Below the pieces are notes generated by a model. The model searched no databases. It had not been told where the DNA came from and was given only the letters and a program-made list of their open reading frames with translations. Both the position numbers and the translations under genes were made by a program. From contig JAECUM010001722.1 in NCBI GenBank assembly GCA_016617855.1, forward strand, positions 62,001-126,000: a stretch of DNA of 64,000 bases. Reading direction: 5' to 3'. The DNA is from Megalonaias nervosa. Its lineage: Eukaryota > Mollusca > Bivalvia > Unionida > Unionidae. Shown piece after piece: positions 1 to 12,600 of the stretch (position 1 is the first letter of the stretch; the number at the start of each line of letters is the position of its first letter).

Positions 1-551
1 GTGTGATAGGGTAATCCCTCTGGCATGATAAGGTAATCCCAGCTGTGTGTGATACGAAAATCCCACCTGAAGGTCAGAATTTGTAGGTAAGAGTGAGGCT
101 TTAAAAAGTTTCTGCCCACAAATTCTCTGTGAGATTTTTCTGTCTCACACCAGCTCATATAATAGATTTCTTTCTCACAAGAAGATTGTGTTTGCAAAAA
201 AATGTCATATCATTGGCATTGATATATCTTTAGAATTGCATTTAATTTTCTATAAGAGTATACATTTTTTTTTATTTACAACAAAATATTTGTTAAATCT
301 TATCTTTGTAATTAGTCATTTGAAATAGGAGTACAGTGAAACATGTACATAATGAACACTGTTGGGACTTTAACATTTTGTCCTTTAAGGACAAAGACCC
401 TCAATATAGTGATTGAATGTATAGAAAATTAGGACAAATGCTTTTAAAATGCTGTCTTTATAAGCAGTTGTCATCTTTAAGGAGACGTCCATTTGGGCTT
501 GTTACTCTGTATTCAGCATGCTATTTACTAAAGCAGTATTTAATATTTCAG
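1..551 (+). other. Intron upstream of exon 1
   Basis: AT-rich sequence with no supportable ORF or repeat apart from the pyrimidine-rich run into the exon 1 acceptor. Confidence 0.6.
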
Positions 552-647
552 AGTGACCCTGAAATCCGGTACATGAAAGTTCATGCCACCTGGGAGGTTC
601 TGTCAAGATATGGGGAAATTCTCAAGATAAAAATGCCGTTGCAAGAG
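552..647 (+). CDS. Anoctamin exon 1 (first visible)
   Basis: It follows a tatttcag acceptor and ends at a gtatga donor, phase 0 at both ends, 32 codons. It reads [20 protein letters not shown] and ends in MPLQE, a hallmark strand-helix of the anoctamin N-terminal dimerisation domain. No start codon belongs to it; earlier exons are upstream of the window. Confidence 0.93.
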
Positions 648-3600
648 GTATGAATTTGTCTTGCTTGCAGTCACTGATACCATGACAGGTATGTTGGTTC
701 AGCAGTACTGATGTTGACAGAATTGTTGTAAACAACCATATGATTTTGCAGTAAAAGTATTTAAGGTTTCAGCTCTCTTCTTTCTCTGTATATTATTATC
801 CATCTTCTAGACATTGGTTATCAGACTGGTTTCCCTACAGAGCAAGAGAAACCACCAGTCTTAATGACAAAACACAGAATCATCTTTATTCAGATATGGT
901 TATAATATATGATAAATCAATCATATTTTGAACATTTCTGTTTTTTATTACAAATTCAGGTATGAAAGATAATTTATAAATTTTTTGTTGATATAAATAA
1001 GTTACTTCCAATCCTATAATGATTTGCTGAGTTCAGAATGTCAGGCAAACTCTTAAACATCCTTTAAGGCTCCCATCTGGCAAATATTTTAGGTTTCAGA
1101 GTCAGAAAATGAATAAGGATAAGGATAAGGAATTGTACAGTCAGCAACAAAACCATATGCAGAATTGGAAAAAATAGTACTTGTACATTCAGTTGACATT
1201 ATTACCTTGCTTGACATTTACAACTTCATGACAGTGGTGACAGATATTACATTAAAAAACAAATGTACAAGGTAGGAGTCTGAATCATGATACATCATCA
1301 CTCTTGTGTCGAAGTATGGATTGCATCAACTGCTAAATTTTTGATACATATTGTGTTATGTATTGTGTCATCATGCAAGAACCATGATATGCATCATGTT
1401 ATGACCATGCATGTGATGCAGAGCTGTTCAAGGTATAAGTTGCAAACTTTTATGGCATGACTCTTCATGGAACATGGTAATGCAGACTGCTACCTTTTCA
1501 GCTAGTTTTGACAGTTTTGCAAAGTGTGTTGGAATTATTTAGCTGTGCTATGTTTTCAGATTTGTAGATGTGTATTAATTCTTTACAGTCACAATTTTTT
1601 TTCGATTGCAGATATGACTTGACTGATAAAATTGAATTATCCACAGTGTAATCAAGAAATCTGAAAATGTATAACAGTATTCCCCATATTATAGTTTACA
1701 ATTTGAAACATAATATAGTTATCCTTGTGCTTTCAAAGCATGAAAATATTGTGCACCTCGATATGTACATTGATATGTGTGTAATGACCTCGAACTCCAC
1801 AAACACCAATAAAACTAGAAACAGGAGACTTGAACTTGGGTCAGTGATAGTCCTTTGTGGTGCAAATGGTAAAAGCTTGTTTGGAATTTTGATAACACCC
1901 GTGGTGGTGTGGTTGCAGTTGTAATCTTACATAATTTAAAATAACTGGGGGAGTTTATTTTTCATGTTTCTGAGAATTGGCATAAGTAATCATTGAGTCA
2001 TGTATTTACACATGTCAGACTGAGATGCCTACATGATTCTCTTGTGTGTTTCCCAATGGGTCATTGCATAGAAACTATTCAGATCCTCACCTTGCCATGT
2101 CATAACCACTTGCTGGTAATGAAACGACAGATTTATATGTGCAACTGTCATTGACCTTTGGGTCTGTTCCTACCTACAGGAACTTAGCCCAGGTGTCATA
2201 AGAAGGAAACTATTGAGATCCCCACCAAACACAAACAGTCAAATATACTCTTTCTGGAAATAAAGAGGTGAATTTCAGCATGAAACTGACTTGGACATCA
2301 GGGTTCATCTCGACACCCATGGACTGGGACATAACTTGGAAACTATTGAGATCTCAACCCATTACAATGTATACGCTTACTGGGCATGAAAAGACTAATT
2401 TATCGAAGCAACTTAATTCGCTCGAGGTCCCATTCTTTTCTGTTGGAATAAACCACTGGATTCTAGCTTGAAAACTATCAGGATCAGCACCTTATAACCA
2501 TATATGTACTTGCTCAGTATGACACGACAAATGCAAATATCTAACTGACATTATCCCTCTCGGGCAGTCCTTACCTACAGGTGACCTACCCAAGAGGTTA
2601 AAGTTATGAATTTTAGGCAGAACAGGGAAGCATGGGAATGCATGCTTTAAAACACAGAATTCTGGTTGTGTCCAGTCTCCATTGTTGTTGGAACATGTAT
2701 TATTTAGACCAGTCATGGTGGGTGGGTGGGTGAGTCAGTCTGTTAGTCAGTTAGTGTGAGTCATATTGCTATGATGTCTGTAGTGTGGCAGTTTATAGTT
2801 ATGTTAGCACTACGGCATCATGTCACAGACATGTAGCATCATGTCCTACCCAGTCAGATCCTGTCATCAGGCTGACCAGACCTAACACTAACCTCTTAAC
2901 ACTGAGTGCCAAGACAGGCAACTGCTAGTACCTTTTTTTATAATACTTTGGTATGATTAGGCTGGGGTTCAAATGTGCATCCAAGGCAGACGGTCTAACC
3001 ACTTAGGCCACCGGAGACCAGTCATATCTGTAAGATCACAATTCCATTCAACCCAGGCTAGCACATCATGAAGATTACTTAAAAGCTGCACAATCTGGTT
3101 CTTGATCTCAGGATGCAGATAATCAGATTTCACTTCAGAATTCATGGGCCAATATTTAGGGACTCCTGGCTCCATTTTGAATTAGAATTTTTTTTCTCAA
3201 ATGTCCAGTAACCTGGCTTTTTAAATACACATGAACTACTTTGTTTTTGATATCATAGCTGATTATGATTTGAAACAAAAATGGGGAAAAAAATAAGTGA
3301 AAGATTAAATCGGCCAGAAATTTAAACAATTTCATCTGCTTGCCAGCATCAAACAATAGCAATTTTCATTCTGATGTTGTACTATGATTATTGTAGATGG
3401 TAGAATGAAAAAATAATGACATTTTGTATATGTTTTGTTATTGTATCATCTCTTCTGTAACAATCTGTACCTATCTTTTCTTTCCATAGACTATAGTATC
3501 AGCTGATATCCAGAAGAAGTACAGCAAGTGGGAGGTAATGTCTTCAACATTTCTTTTCTTTTCTTTGTTTTTTTGGTTTACTTTAAAATTTGAAAAAATG

Positions 3601-6044
3601 TGTATATGTAGATATATGATATAGAAATTCTCCCAGATATTAATTGTATTCCTTTGTATCATTCTTGTATAAATATTTAACTATTTTCACATTGTCCCTG
3701 TTGGTACAAGATAATGTTTCCATAAATTACATGGTGAATCATTCTAGTGACCTTTTTATGCATTGTCATTTTGCTTGTTGTCAATTTGCACCTGTTCAAT
3801 CTTTGATAGGCAAATTTGGAAGACTGCCATATACTCTGTTATGGCTAATTTACCAGTATGCTTGATGTCAGATATGGGTAAAACTGTGATGCTGATATCT
3901 ATTTGCAACACATGCCGACAATACAAGGTATTAAATATTTTTCTTCTCTTTCATTGCTGTCACAGGATGAGGTAAGTGTCCTTATCTTAAATGTGGTGGG
4001 GGTTTTAAAAGTCATTACATTCCTCCCAATTCTGTGTAAATAGTAGAAGTTTATTTTTTGCTTTCTGCTGAACATTTTGCCTCATATTATTTCAGTTTAA
4101 AGCACTTGTTACAAATTCATTGTTTTCCAATTTGCTGTATTATTTATATGTTATAATGACTTAATTTTGGAACAGATTTTCAACTAATTCAGTATTTACA
4201 TGTCTACCCAGGGTTTCCAACTTCTACTAAGCATCTTTACAATTGCTTTCTGAACAACAAAATAGGTTTTGGGTTCAAGAAAATAGTAAATTAATGCATT
4301 CCATTACACTATATATATATATAAGCAACCATGTACGTTACCAACAAATTTGCAGGGTTATCGGGGGGGGGGTAATAAAAGCGGGTGCAAAAACGTGTGC
4401 TTCATTGGCGCAATTACCATTTTAAATCAGTGTATATTAAATGAGAAAAACACCTGCAGTGATAACAGATTGCATATATAATATATTACTTTATTCAGAG
4501 AACCACGCATTGATGCATACACGTGTATAGTTTATACATACATAGCTAATCTAAAGCATGGATAGAGTATCAACACCGTGTACTCACCCGTGAATCTCAT
4601 CATATACATTGAATCCACAATACAAGCATTTCCATCGAAAATATCCGCACACATATTTAAAATATTCAGTAATTTTGTCACAGATCGGTATGCGACTGAA
4701 TTCAATGGGAAAAAAATAAATAGCAAATAGTATGTAACGAATGATGAAACAGTACATCCGAAGGTTAAATAACGGTGTCTGTATAAATTTCATACTGCTA
4801 AATTTTCTCATCTGTGATTTGTAATACTTTATTATTGTTTGAAAAACTCTATAATTTTCAGCTGCTTTCTGACTACAGCAATAAACAAGGGGGTTATATT
4901 TGTAGGAATGGACGACATTATTCACTGGTCAACTGATTGCATAAAACAACACCGCCAAGCCACGTGCACATGTTGGCGGCTTGCGTTTGTTTGATGCATT
5001 ATAAATCGTTGACCCATAATTTGAACAAGTTTAGCCCGGCAATTGACTTTGATGATGAGCAATATACTTAAATTAATTGATTTATAAATTCAGGTGAGAA
5101 TCTTTTATCAACCGCCGCATTGTTTGTTGCTTAGTTGTGAATGCAGTTTATAGAACATATGTCAGATATTGTTTGAGCAGCGATTGTATAGGGAATGCAT
5201 TGAAGACAAACACAAAGTAGACTTGATGGCTTCATTGCTTATGGACCAGTAATAATAACATTAACACTTATGAGCTGTCATCTTTCAACAATAAACAAAG
5301 ATCGAAGTTCTCAAAAGGCCCACCCATGGGTTCAGATACTCATATTTCCGATATTTATTTTGGCACAAAACTGTAAGAAATTTGTTAAATTTAAAAATTT
5401 TAGGAGCCATGCCACGATCGTTTTATATTAGAATCCATACGTGATTTCCTCCCCAAAATGATAATAAACTTTCCACATGTTATTTTTTGCACTTTTAAGA
5501 AGAATTGTTTTCTGTGTACGAGAATAATACATGTATATGATATTTTGGGAGCCACGCCACAAACGTCTTATATTCAAATTTATAAGCAATCTCTTTTCCA
5601 AAATGATAACAAAATGTTATGTAATGTACTTTTCGTACTTAAATTTTTTTTTTGTTTATGAGAAAAATACCGGTAATAAGGTAAATGAAATTTTGGGAGC
5701 CACGCCATGATGGTTTTATATTATAATCCATACGTGATTTCCTCCCCAAAATGATAATAAACTTTCTACACGTTATATTTTGCACTTTTAAGAAGAAATG
5801 TTTTAAGTGTACGAGAATAATACATGTATATGATATTTCGGGAGCCACGCCACAAACGTCTTATATTCAAATTTATAAGCAATCTCTTTTCCAACTTTAT
5901 GTAATTTACTTTCCGTCCTTAAAATTTTTTTTTGTTTACAAGAAAAATACCGGTAATAAGGTGAATGAAATTTCTGGAGCCATGTCACGACCGTGTTATA
6001 TCCGAATTTGCGTTATAACGGAGTGCGTTATAGCGGGGTCACAC

Positions 6045-6120
<76 letters not shown>

Positions 6121-6561
6121 AGGTAAAACCCGTTATAATGCGATGCTCGGGATCCAAAGAATAACATCGCAATATAATGGGGATCACTATAAGCAGGATC
6201 ACATTAACAAATTCTCGGAAGATGTCAAACTAGCTACATGCTACTTCCTCCAAACATTAAACAGTGCAGACTGTATTTAAAAATATTTTAACTTGTCTGA
6301 ACATGATAGCTTTTCTTTATTTTCGTTAACAAATGTAACACTGCAATATGTTTTAGAAATTTTGGAAGTTAAGGCAACATTAAACGCTGTGCTGGGATTA
6401 AAAATCTGCTAGGGATACGAATAATAATAATCGGCTTTTCCGAGAGCATGTATTTAGGATGTTAAAAAGAGATGTAACCTTCAATTAACAATGGGAGCCA
6501 TGCCGCCATCGTGTTATAAGCAGAATCACATTATGACAAATCGTGTTATAACAGGTTTTAC

Positions 6562-6617
<56 letters not shown>

Positions 6618-9600
6618 CTTTTTTGCAGTTCTTGTAAAATCAGCTGAGAATATTGTTATCTCCAACAACTGGGATTCAGTTGGACTTTTACACTTAAAAA
6701 AGGCAAATTGAGTAGCATATTTATCATGTTTAAATTGGTTGGATGTGATGAATATACATGACATGACTGTTTAAAATTGTACAGATTTATAAATTCGCTC
6801 TCACAGGGTATAGATAGTTTACGTATTCTGCCATTAGAAAATTTCACACTAGAAAATATACTGTTTGAATCAACTTTCAGTCTTTCGTGCACATTTCAGT
6901 TTCATCACCAAACCATTGTTAGATGTGGCAGGAAGTCACATGACCAGATCTGAGCCATCATGGTACAAGTCAGCATACCATATTTTCTCTGGTATTTAAT
7001 GTGCACCAGAAACTGTATACCATAACCCAGAACTGACATTGTGTAAAGTGTGTCCAGATAGTAAGAGTGTATGCTGTTTATTGTGCTTCTTATTTGCAGC
7101 AAGCAGTGTAGACATTGATTTGCCATTGCACACGAGACCTTAGGTATCAATTTAGACTGTTCATAGTAGGGCACACATTATACGCTGGAAATACGGTTAC
7201 TATTCTTGTGACATTTATTTCTTGCTAAATGTTTTTGAAAAAATTATATTTTATTCAGTTTACAAATTTTACAAAATCCTGATTTTTCAATAGCTTTCTC
7301 TGATCTAAACATGAATTTGTTTAGTTAAGGTGATCATGCTGAATGCAGTATGATTCTCATTCAATTTGAAGCCCTGGGTTAACACTGTAAATGTCATGCA
7401 TGCAAATTAATCTTATTATTTCACTTTTACATAAATGTTTATCATTTTCAGCGCACATGTACACAGTTGTACAGGATAATTTGCTTCTTTTTAACTTGCT
7501 AACAGTCCAATGTAAACAATGTATGGCACTTTCATTACAGACCTTGGAAGAAGTAAGTATAAATGAAAAGCTTGGATTGATGTGTGCTGTAGATGTAGCT
7601 TTATTTATATTTCTGCTAGAATTTGCCATTGAAATGCCCTTTCGGATAAAGTATTGCATTCATATAGTGTGTATGATACCTTTGTTCAACTTGGCAGGTC
7701 ATGATACTTTGAAACCTGTCTTAGCACATATGACCTTATAAAGGATGCCTGTGCTAAAAGAACAATATTTCTGAACCCTTTAATAGATCTGATCATTTAT
7801 ATTTAATGTCTTTATTAGAGAAACCTATCCAAAAGATACAATTATATTATTATTGAGTGGTCTTTACAGGCAGGTTTCATTGTATATCATCAGTACAGCA
7901 TTCCCTTGTTGTAAGCCCTTCATTATAACAGTCCCTGTTATGAGTCAAGCATTGTCATGGATGCCATTTCTTTATGGGCAACAAAACTGTATATATCATG
8001 TACTTCATTTTAAGGTGGTCTCATGGTTGGGCAGTACTCTGAATGGCTCCCATGGACATCATTATAATGAGGGAGTACTGTATCATGTAATTGTAAGATG
8101 GCCTCACTATAAGGCCGTATACTGAATGGCTCCCATGGACATCATTATAATGAGGGAGTACTGTATCATGTAATTGTAAGATGGCCTCACTATAAGGCCG
8201 TATACTGAATGGCTCCCATGGACATCATTATAATGAGGGAGTACTGTATCATGTAATTGTAAGATGGCCTCACTATAAGGCCGTATATTGAATGGCTCCC
8301 ATGGACATCATTATAATGAGGGAGTACTGTATCATGTAATTGTAAGATGGCCTCACTATAAGGCCGTATACTGAATGGCTCCCATGGACATCATTATAAT
8401 GAGGGAGTACTGTATCATGTAATTGTAAGATGGCCTCACTATAAGGCCGTATACTGAATGGCTCCCATGGACATCATTATAATGAGGGAGTACTGTATCA
8501 TGTAATTGTAAGATGGCCTCACTATAAGGCCGTATACTGAATGGCTCCCATGGACATCAATATAATGAGGGAGTACTGTATCATGTAATTGTAAGATGGC
8601 CTCACTATAAGGCCGTATACTGAATGGCTCCCATGGACATCAATATAATGAAGGAGAACTGTATCATGTACTTAAATATAAGGTCGTCACAGTGAAAGGC
8701 AGTATACTCCATGGGTCCCAAGGACAAGATTATAATGATTGAATAGTATAATATGCACTTAAATACAAGGTTGTCTCAGTATAAGGCAGTATAATCTATT
8801 ACTCACATGGATGGCATTATAACAAGGGAGTTACTGTATTTGGGGATTTATAATCCTTTCTATACTGGGAGGGGACAACTTTTAAAAATTGAGTTTTTGA
8901 AAGACTTTGCTGGTTTAATGATATCCTGAATTGAATACTAATCAGGTTTTAAGCTAGAGCTAGCTGAACTGAATAAACCTAGCATCGAATGAATGAAACT
9001 AAAGTTTTTTGAGGAAAATAATAAAATTCTGATTCAGTGGAAGGGGTCATTCATTTCTTCGTTTTGTTTTGTTTCAGTGGATACTCCTTGTAGACATTAT
9101 CCTATATACTTCTTTCTTGTTAAAATCTAATATGTACTCTAGAAGCACCTTCTCTTATTCACATTGATCCAGTCTTGCATCCTTTGCTTGAACCGTCCTA
9201 TGATCTGTTACATGAAAGTGTGCATGTTTACGAAAACTTAGTTTAAAAGTTGATTTTGAAATAGTAATAGGTAAATTCTATCATACACCTTATGGGCTTG
9301 TGGATATAAAATGTGCTTTCCTGCATGTCAGGTCAGCACCATTTTCATACTTTAATCTTGAATATTGGTTTGTTGGATATATTACAGTGTTTATTAATAT
9401 GTATTATACAATATTTTAAGAATTCTCTGCATTGTGTGTCTGTCTCCTATCAGATTAATGTCTCCTATCATTAATGCTTTTTAATTTCTGACAGGAAAAT
9501 TTAATTACTATCCTTGTTTTCTAGGGAAGGGCAATTTGTCTATAAAAGCCTATATTGTTGCAACAAACATATTCTTGCAAAGAGAAAATACATATTTTGA

Positions 9601-12600
9601 GATAACTGTTTATTGTTTTATATTTTTGCCATCATTTTTATTTATCTACTCTACCATTCAAAATCCAAGACTAACTGTACTGTTTCTGTGGAATAGAAAT
9701 GTCTGCCAAAAGGGGTCATGGTATTGGGTTATGGTAACATGCATGGTTGCTTTGTCATTCGCTTGTACAGAGAGATTTAACCTTAGCTGAAGCATGGATA
9801 TGTTATCAAAGGCAAGTGGTCTAAAGAAATTGATAATATTTGTGCCACATGGAAATCTTGGGCAGAACATAGCTCTCACTTTTCTGATGACATTGTTATC
9901 ACTGATGGTTTTTGTTGTCAACCCCACTTTGATGAAAGACCTGACATAGTGATCCCTTTGACATCTATGTCCCAGTCTGTCCATCTGTATTGTCTGTACC
10001 TCAATATCAATATTTTGTATGTGGTTAGTTTCTCAATTACAGTAGTACAATGCAGTTTTACCAAAAGCTTGGGTTGGGCTTAAAAGGCAGGCCTTGGTGA
10101 ACTTACTGTCATTTGTTTTCCCCACAAGTGTTACATTGTGTGCGTTTCCAGACCTGCCAACCCTAAAGAGATATTCTCAGTAAGTCAGTCGAAATTTTTC
10201 AGTAAGTTGGACCAATTTTCAGTAAGGTGTAAAAACTATTAAGTACTGGCAACAAGTAAAATTTTAATAACCATTACAGTTTATATCCATGTTGTAACTT
10301 ACAATATATAGCTACTGATGTGACTGGTACATGGTACTTTGCACTTTCTAAGAAACTTCCCGTCAAACTCCATTTTGAAGCATTCTCCCCTCATCACTTT
10401 CATGATTAGTATTGCTTCCAAGGTATCAACTGACATAGATGATCTGGATTTTGAGTGGTTTTTGCAACAAATGAGAACACCCTCTCACAACCTGCATTTG
10501 AATGAGGAATAATAAGTACATTCTTCATGATGCTGGACAACAATTTGTATTTGAACTGGCCATTAGCATCCTTGAGTTTACTAATAAGATCCCATTGCTT
10601 GTCAACTCGTTTAGTGTTTAAGATCTCAGGATTCAATTCATCTACTTGGTAATTCAAAAACTCTGCTTCCAGGTTGTCTCGCCAGTTGGGTTTTTTGGGT
10701 TCCATACACATAAATCTTGAAGGGATATACATCGCACTGCTAAAATCACTCATCATCCTTTTTGACACATCAGCAACTGCGCTGTGTTTCAGAAGTTCAT
10801 TATACAAGGGAAACCTCTTAACAATGTAATCACAAACAGTTGTGTAATAGTCCCTTACATCTTTATAGAATTGACAAAGGCTACTTTCATACAGCTTCCT
10901 TTCAGCCAAGTATTTTCTTGTTTCTGAACCTACTGTAAGTGTATCATCTGACTTTTGTTTCTTAAAGTCATGATAATCGATATCAGTAAGATCCTTGGCT
11001 TGTGAAATTTCTGTAGCCTTTACAAATCTGATCAGCAACTGCTTTAATAATTCAGGCATGTTTTCTCTAAGTTTGTGGGTCATAGGCTCCTCCTGTTGCA
11101 TGATTAAGTTGTACTTGTTAAATAATGGAATTATGTGGTCTAGAAAAAAGCAATAAATCTTCGCTCTCCGGGACTGCAAAGCCTTACACACACTCATAGC
11201 CTTTTCCTATCTGTAACTGATTTTTTTACTGTCTTTCCTGTCGTTTCTAACCAATGTTGTCTGACATCTAGACAGAGCCTTTTCATCTGATTTCTGTGAT
11301 ATAGCTTTCTGTAAGGAACCTACTTGGGTTTTATTTTCTCAGTCTTTCCTGCTGAGGCAAACCTGAGGGTAGTACTAGCCTGACTTCTAGATTTATCACA
11401 GCTCAAAGCTTTACTGCATGTACCTGCACTGTTGTTATTTCCTTCTTTATTACTAGATACATGTGGAACTTTATCCTTGGAACTAGACACCTTCTGTGAC
11501 ATCCTACTTTTGGCTTTAGCTCTTTTGCCTTTAACCTTTTGGTTCTTGGTTTCTTTACCAAAATATATTTGAAAGGGTTCCCACTGTTCCAACAGTCTAT
11601 ACCTTCACCAAGAGACAACAAGATGGTTACACAGTGCTTCAATATTTTTCTTTGCTCTTTCCCACAAAGAGTCTGAAGATCTTTCAGTTCCATTTGTCTA
11701 TTCACACTTTTATCCAAATAATATGATATGTCCACTAATAAGTCATCGAAACTAATAGGCAGTATATCTGCCCCCTTTTTAGCTGCTAAATGTATCAAAT
11801 GGCATGAACAGCTACTCAGATAAACTGAGGAATTCACCATAGTTATATGTCCAAATACACCTTTATTGCAACCTGTCATCACTGAAGCATTATCTAAGTC
11901 AAAGGCAACACAGTTATTCCAGCTTATGTTTCTCTTTTCGAAATCCTCATCTAATAATGTGAAAATATTTTCCCCAGTAGAGGCTCCATCACATGTTGGA
12001 ACTGACAAAGTGCTTCAGTTACAACCCCATCTGTGTTATCAAAATATCTAACAACAACTGGGTACAGCTTCTCAGAATCATTGCTACCATCAGTTGCTAT
12101 ACTGAAAGGTTGGGATGAAGTATTGTTAACAATGCCTTCCTGTATTGACTTGCACTGTTGTAATACAATGGCAGTAGTTTTTGTTCTGCCACACTGATAA
12201 CTATTTGCTACTGACAATTTGGGAAACATGCACTTGAATAGTTTAGAAGCATGGTCAGATGCAGCAATTGCAACATTATGCTCAACCAAAAAGTTTGTAA
12301 AATATACTTCTGCCTTAATGACCTCCAATTCAGTTTCTGGCACTACAGATCCAAATCGCATAGAGGTCAGCGACTTACAACTTGATTTCATTGCAACGTA
12401 TTCTGTATGTTTTTTGGAATTCACGTGGCAGCGATAGTCATCTCGCCCACCGTGGGAAATGTTCAAGTCAACACGACATAACGTGCAATAAATGTAATGG
12501 TCACCTTTTTTACTATTTTCTAAGCATGACCAAGTATCTAAGTAATCTCTTTTATACTTTTGCAACCACAGTTTCAGCTTTTTAGGAGGCTGGTTGTCCT

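Larger units (their letters stand above)
648..3489 (+). other. Intron 1
   Basis: It holds the diverged tandem repeat at 2060-2600 and the minus-strand SINE at 2751-3021. Nothing else was seen in 648-2060 or 3022-3489. Confidence 0.8.

Noticed and set aside
5751..6164. 137-codon ORF ending in Ile-Tyr and Thr-His runs
   Set aside because: It is a read-through of the tandem duplication and the TA/CA microsatellite.
9658..9984. 108-codon minus-strand ORF
   Set aside because: No domain, no splice support, and no similarity to anything recognised; likely a chance frame in intron 2.
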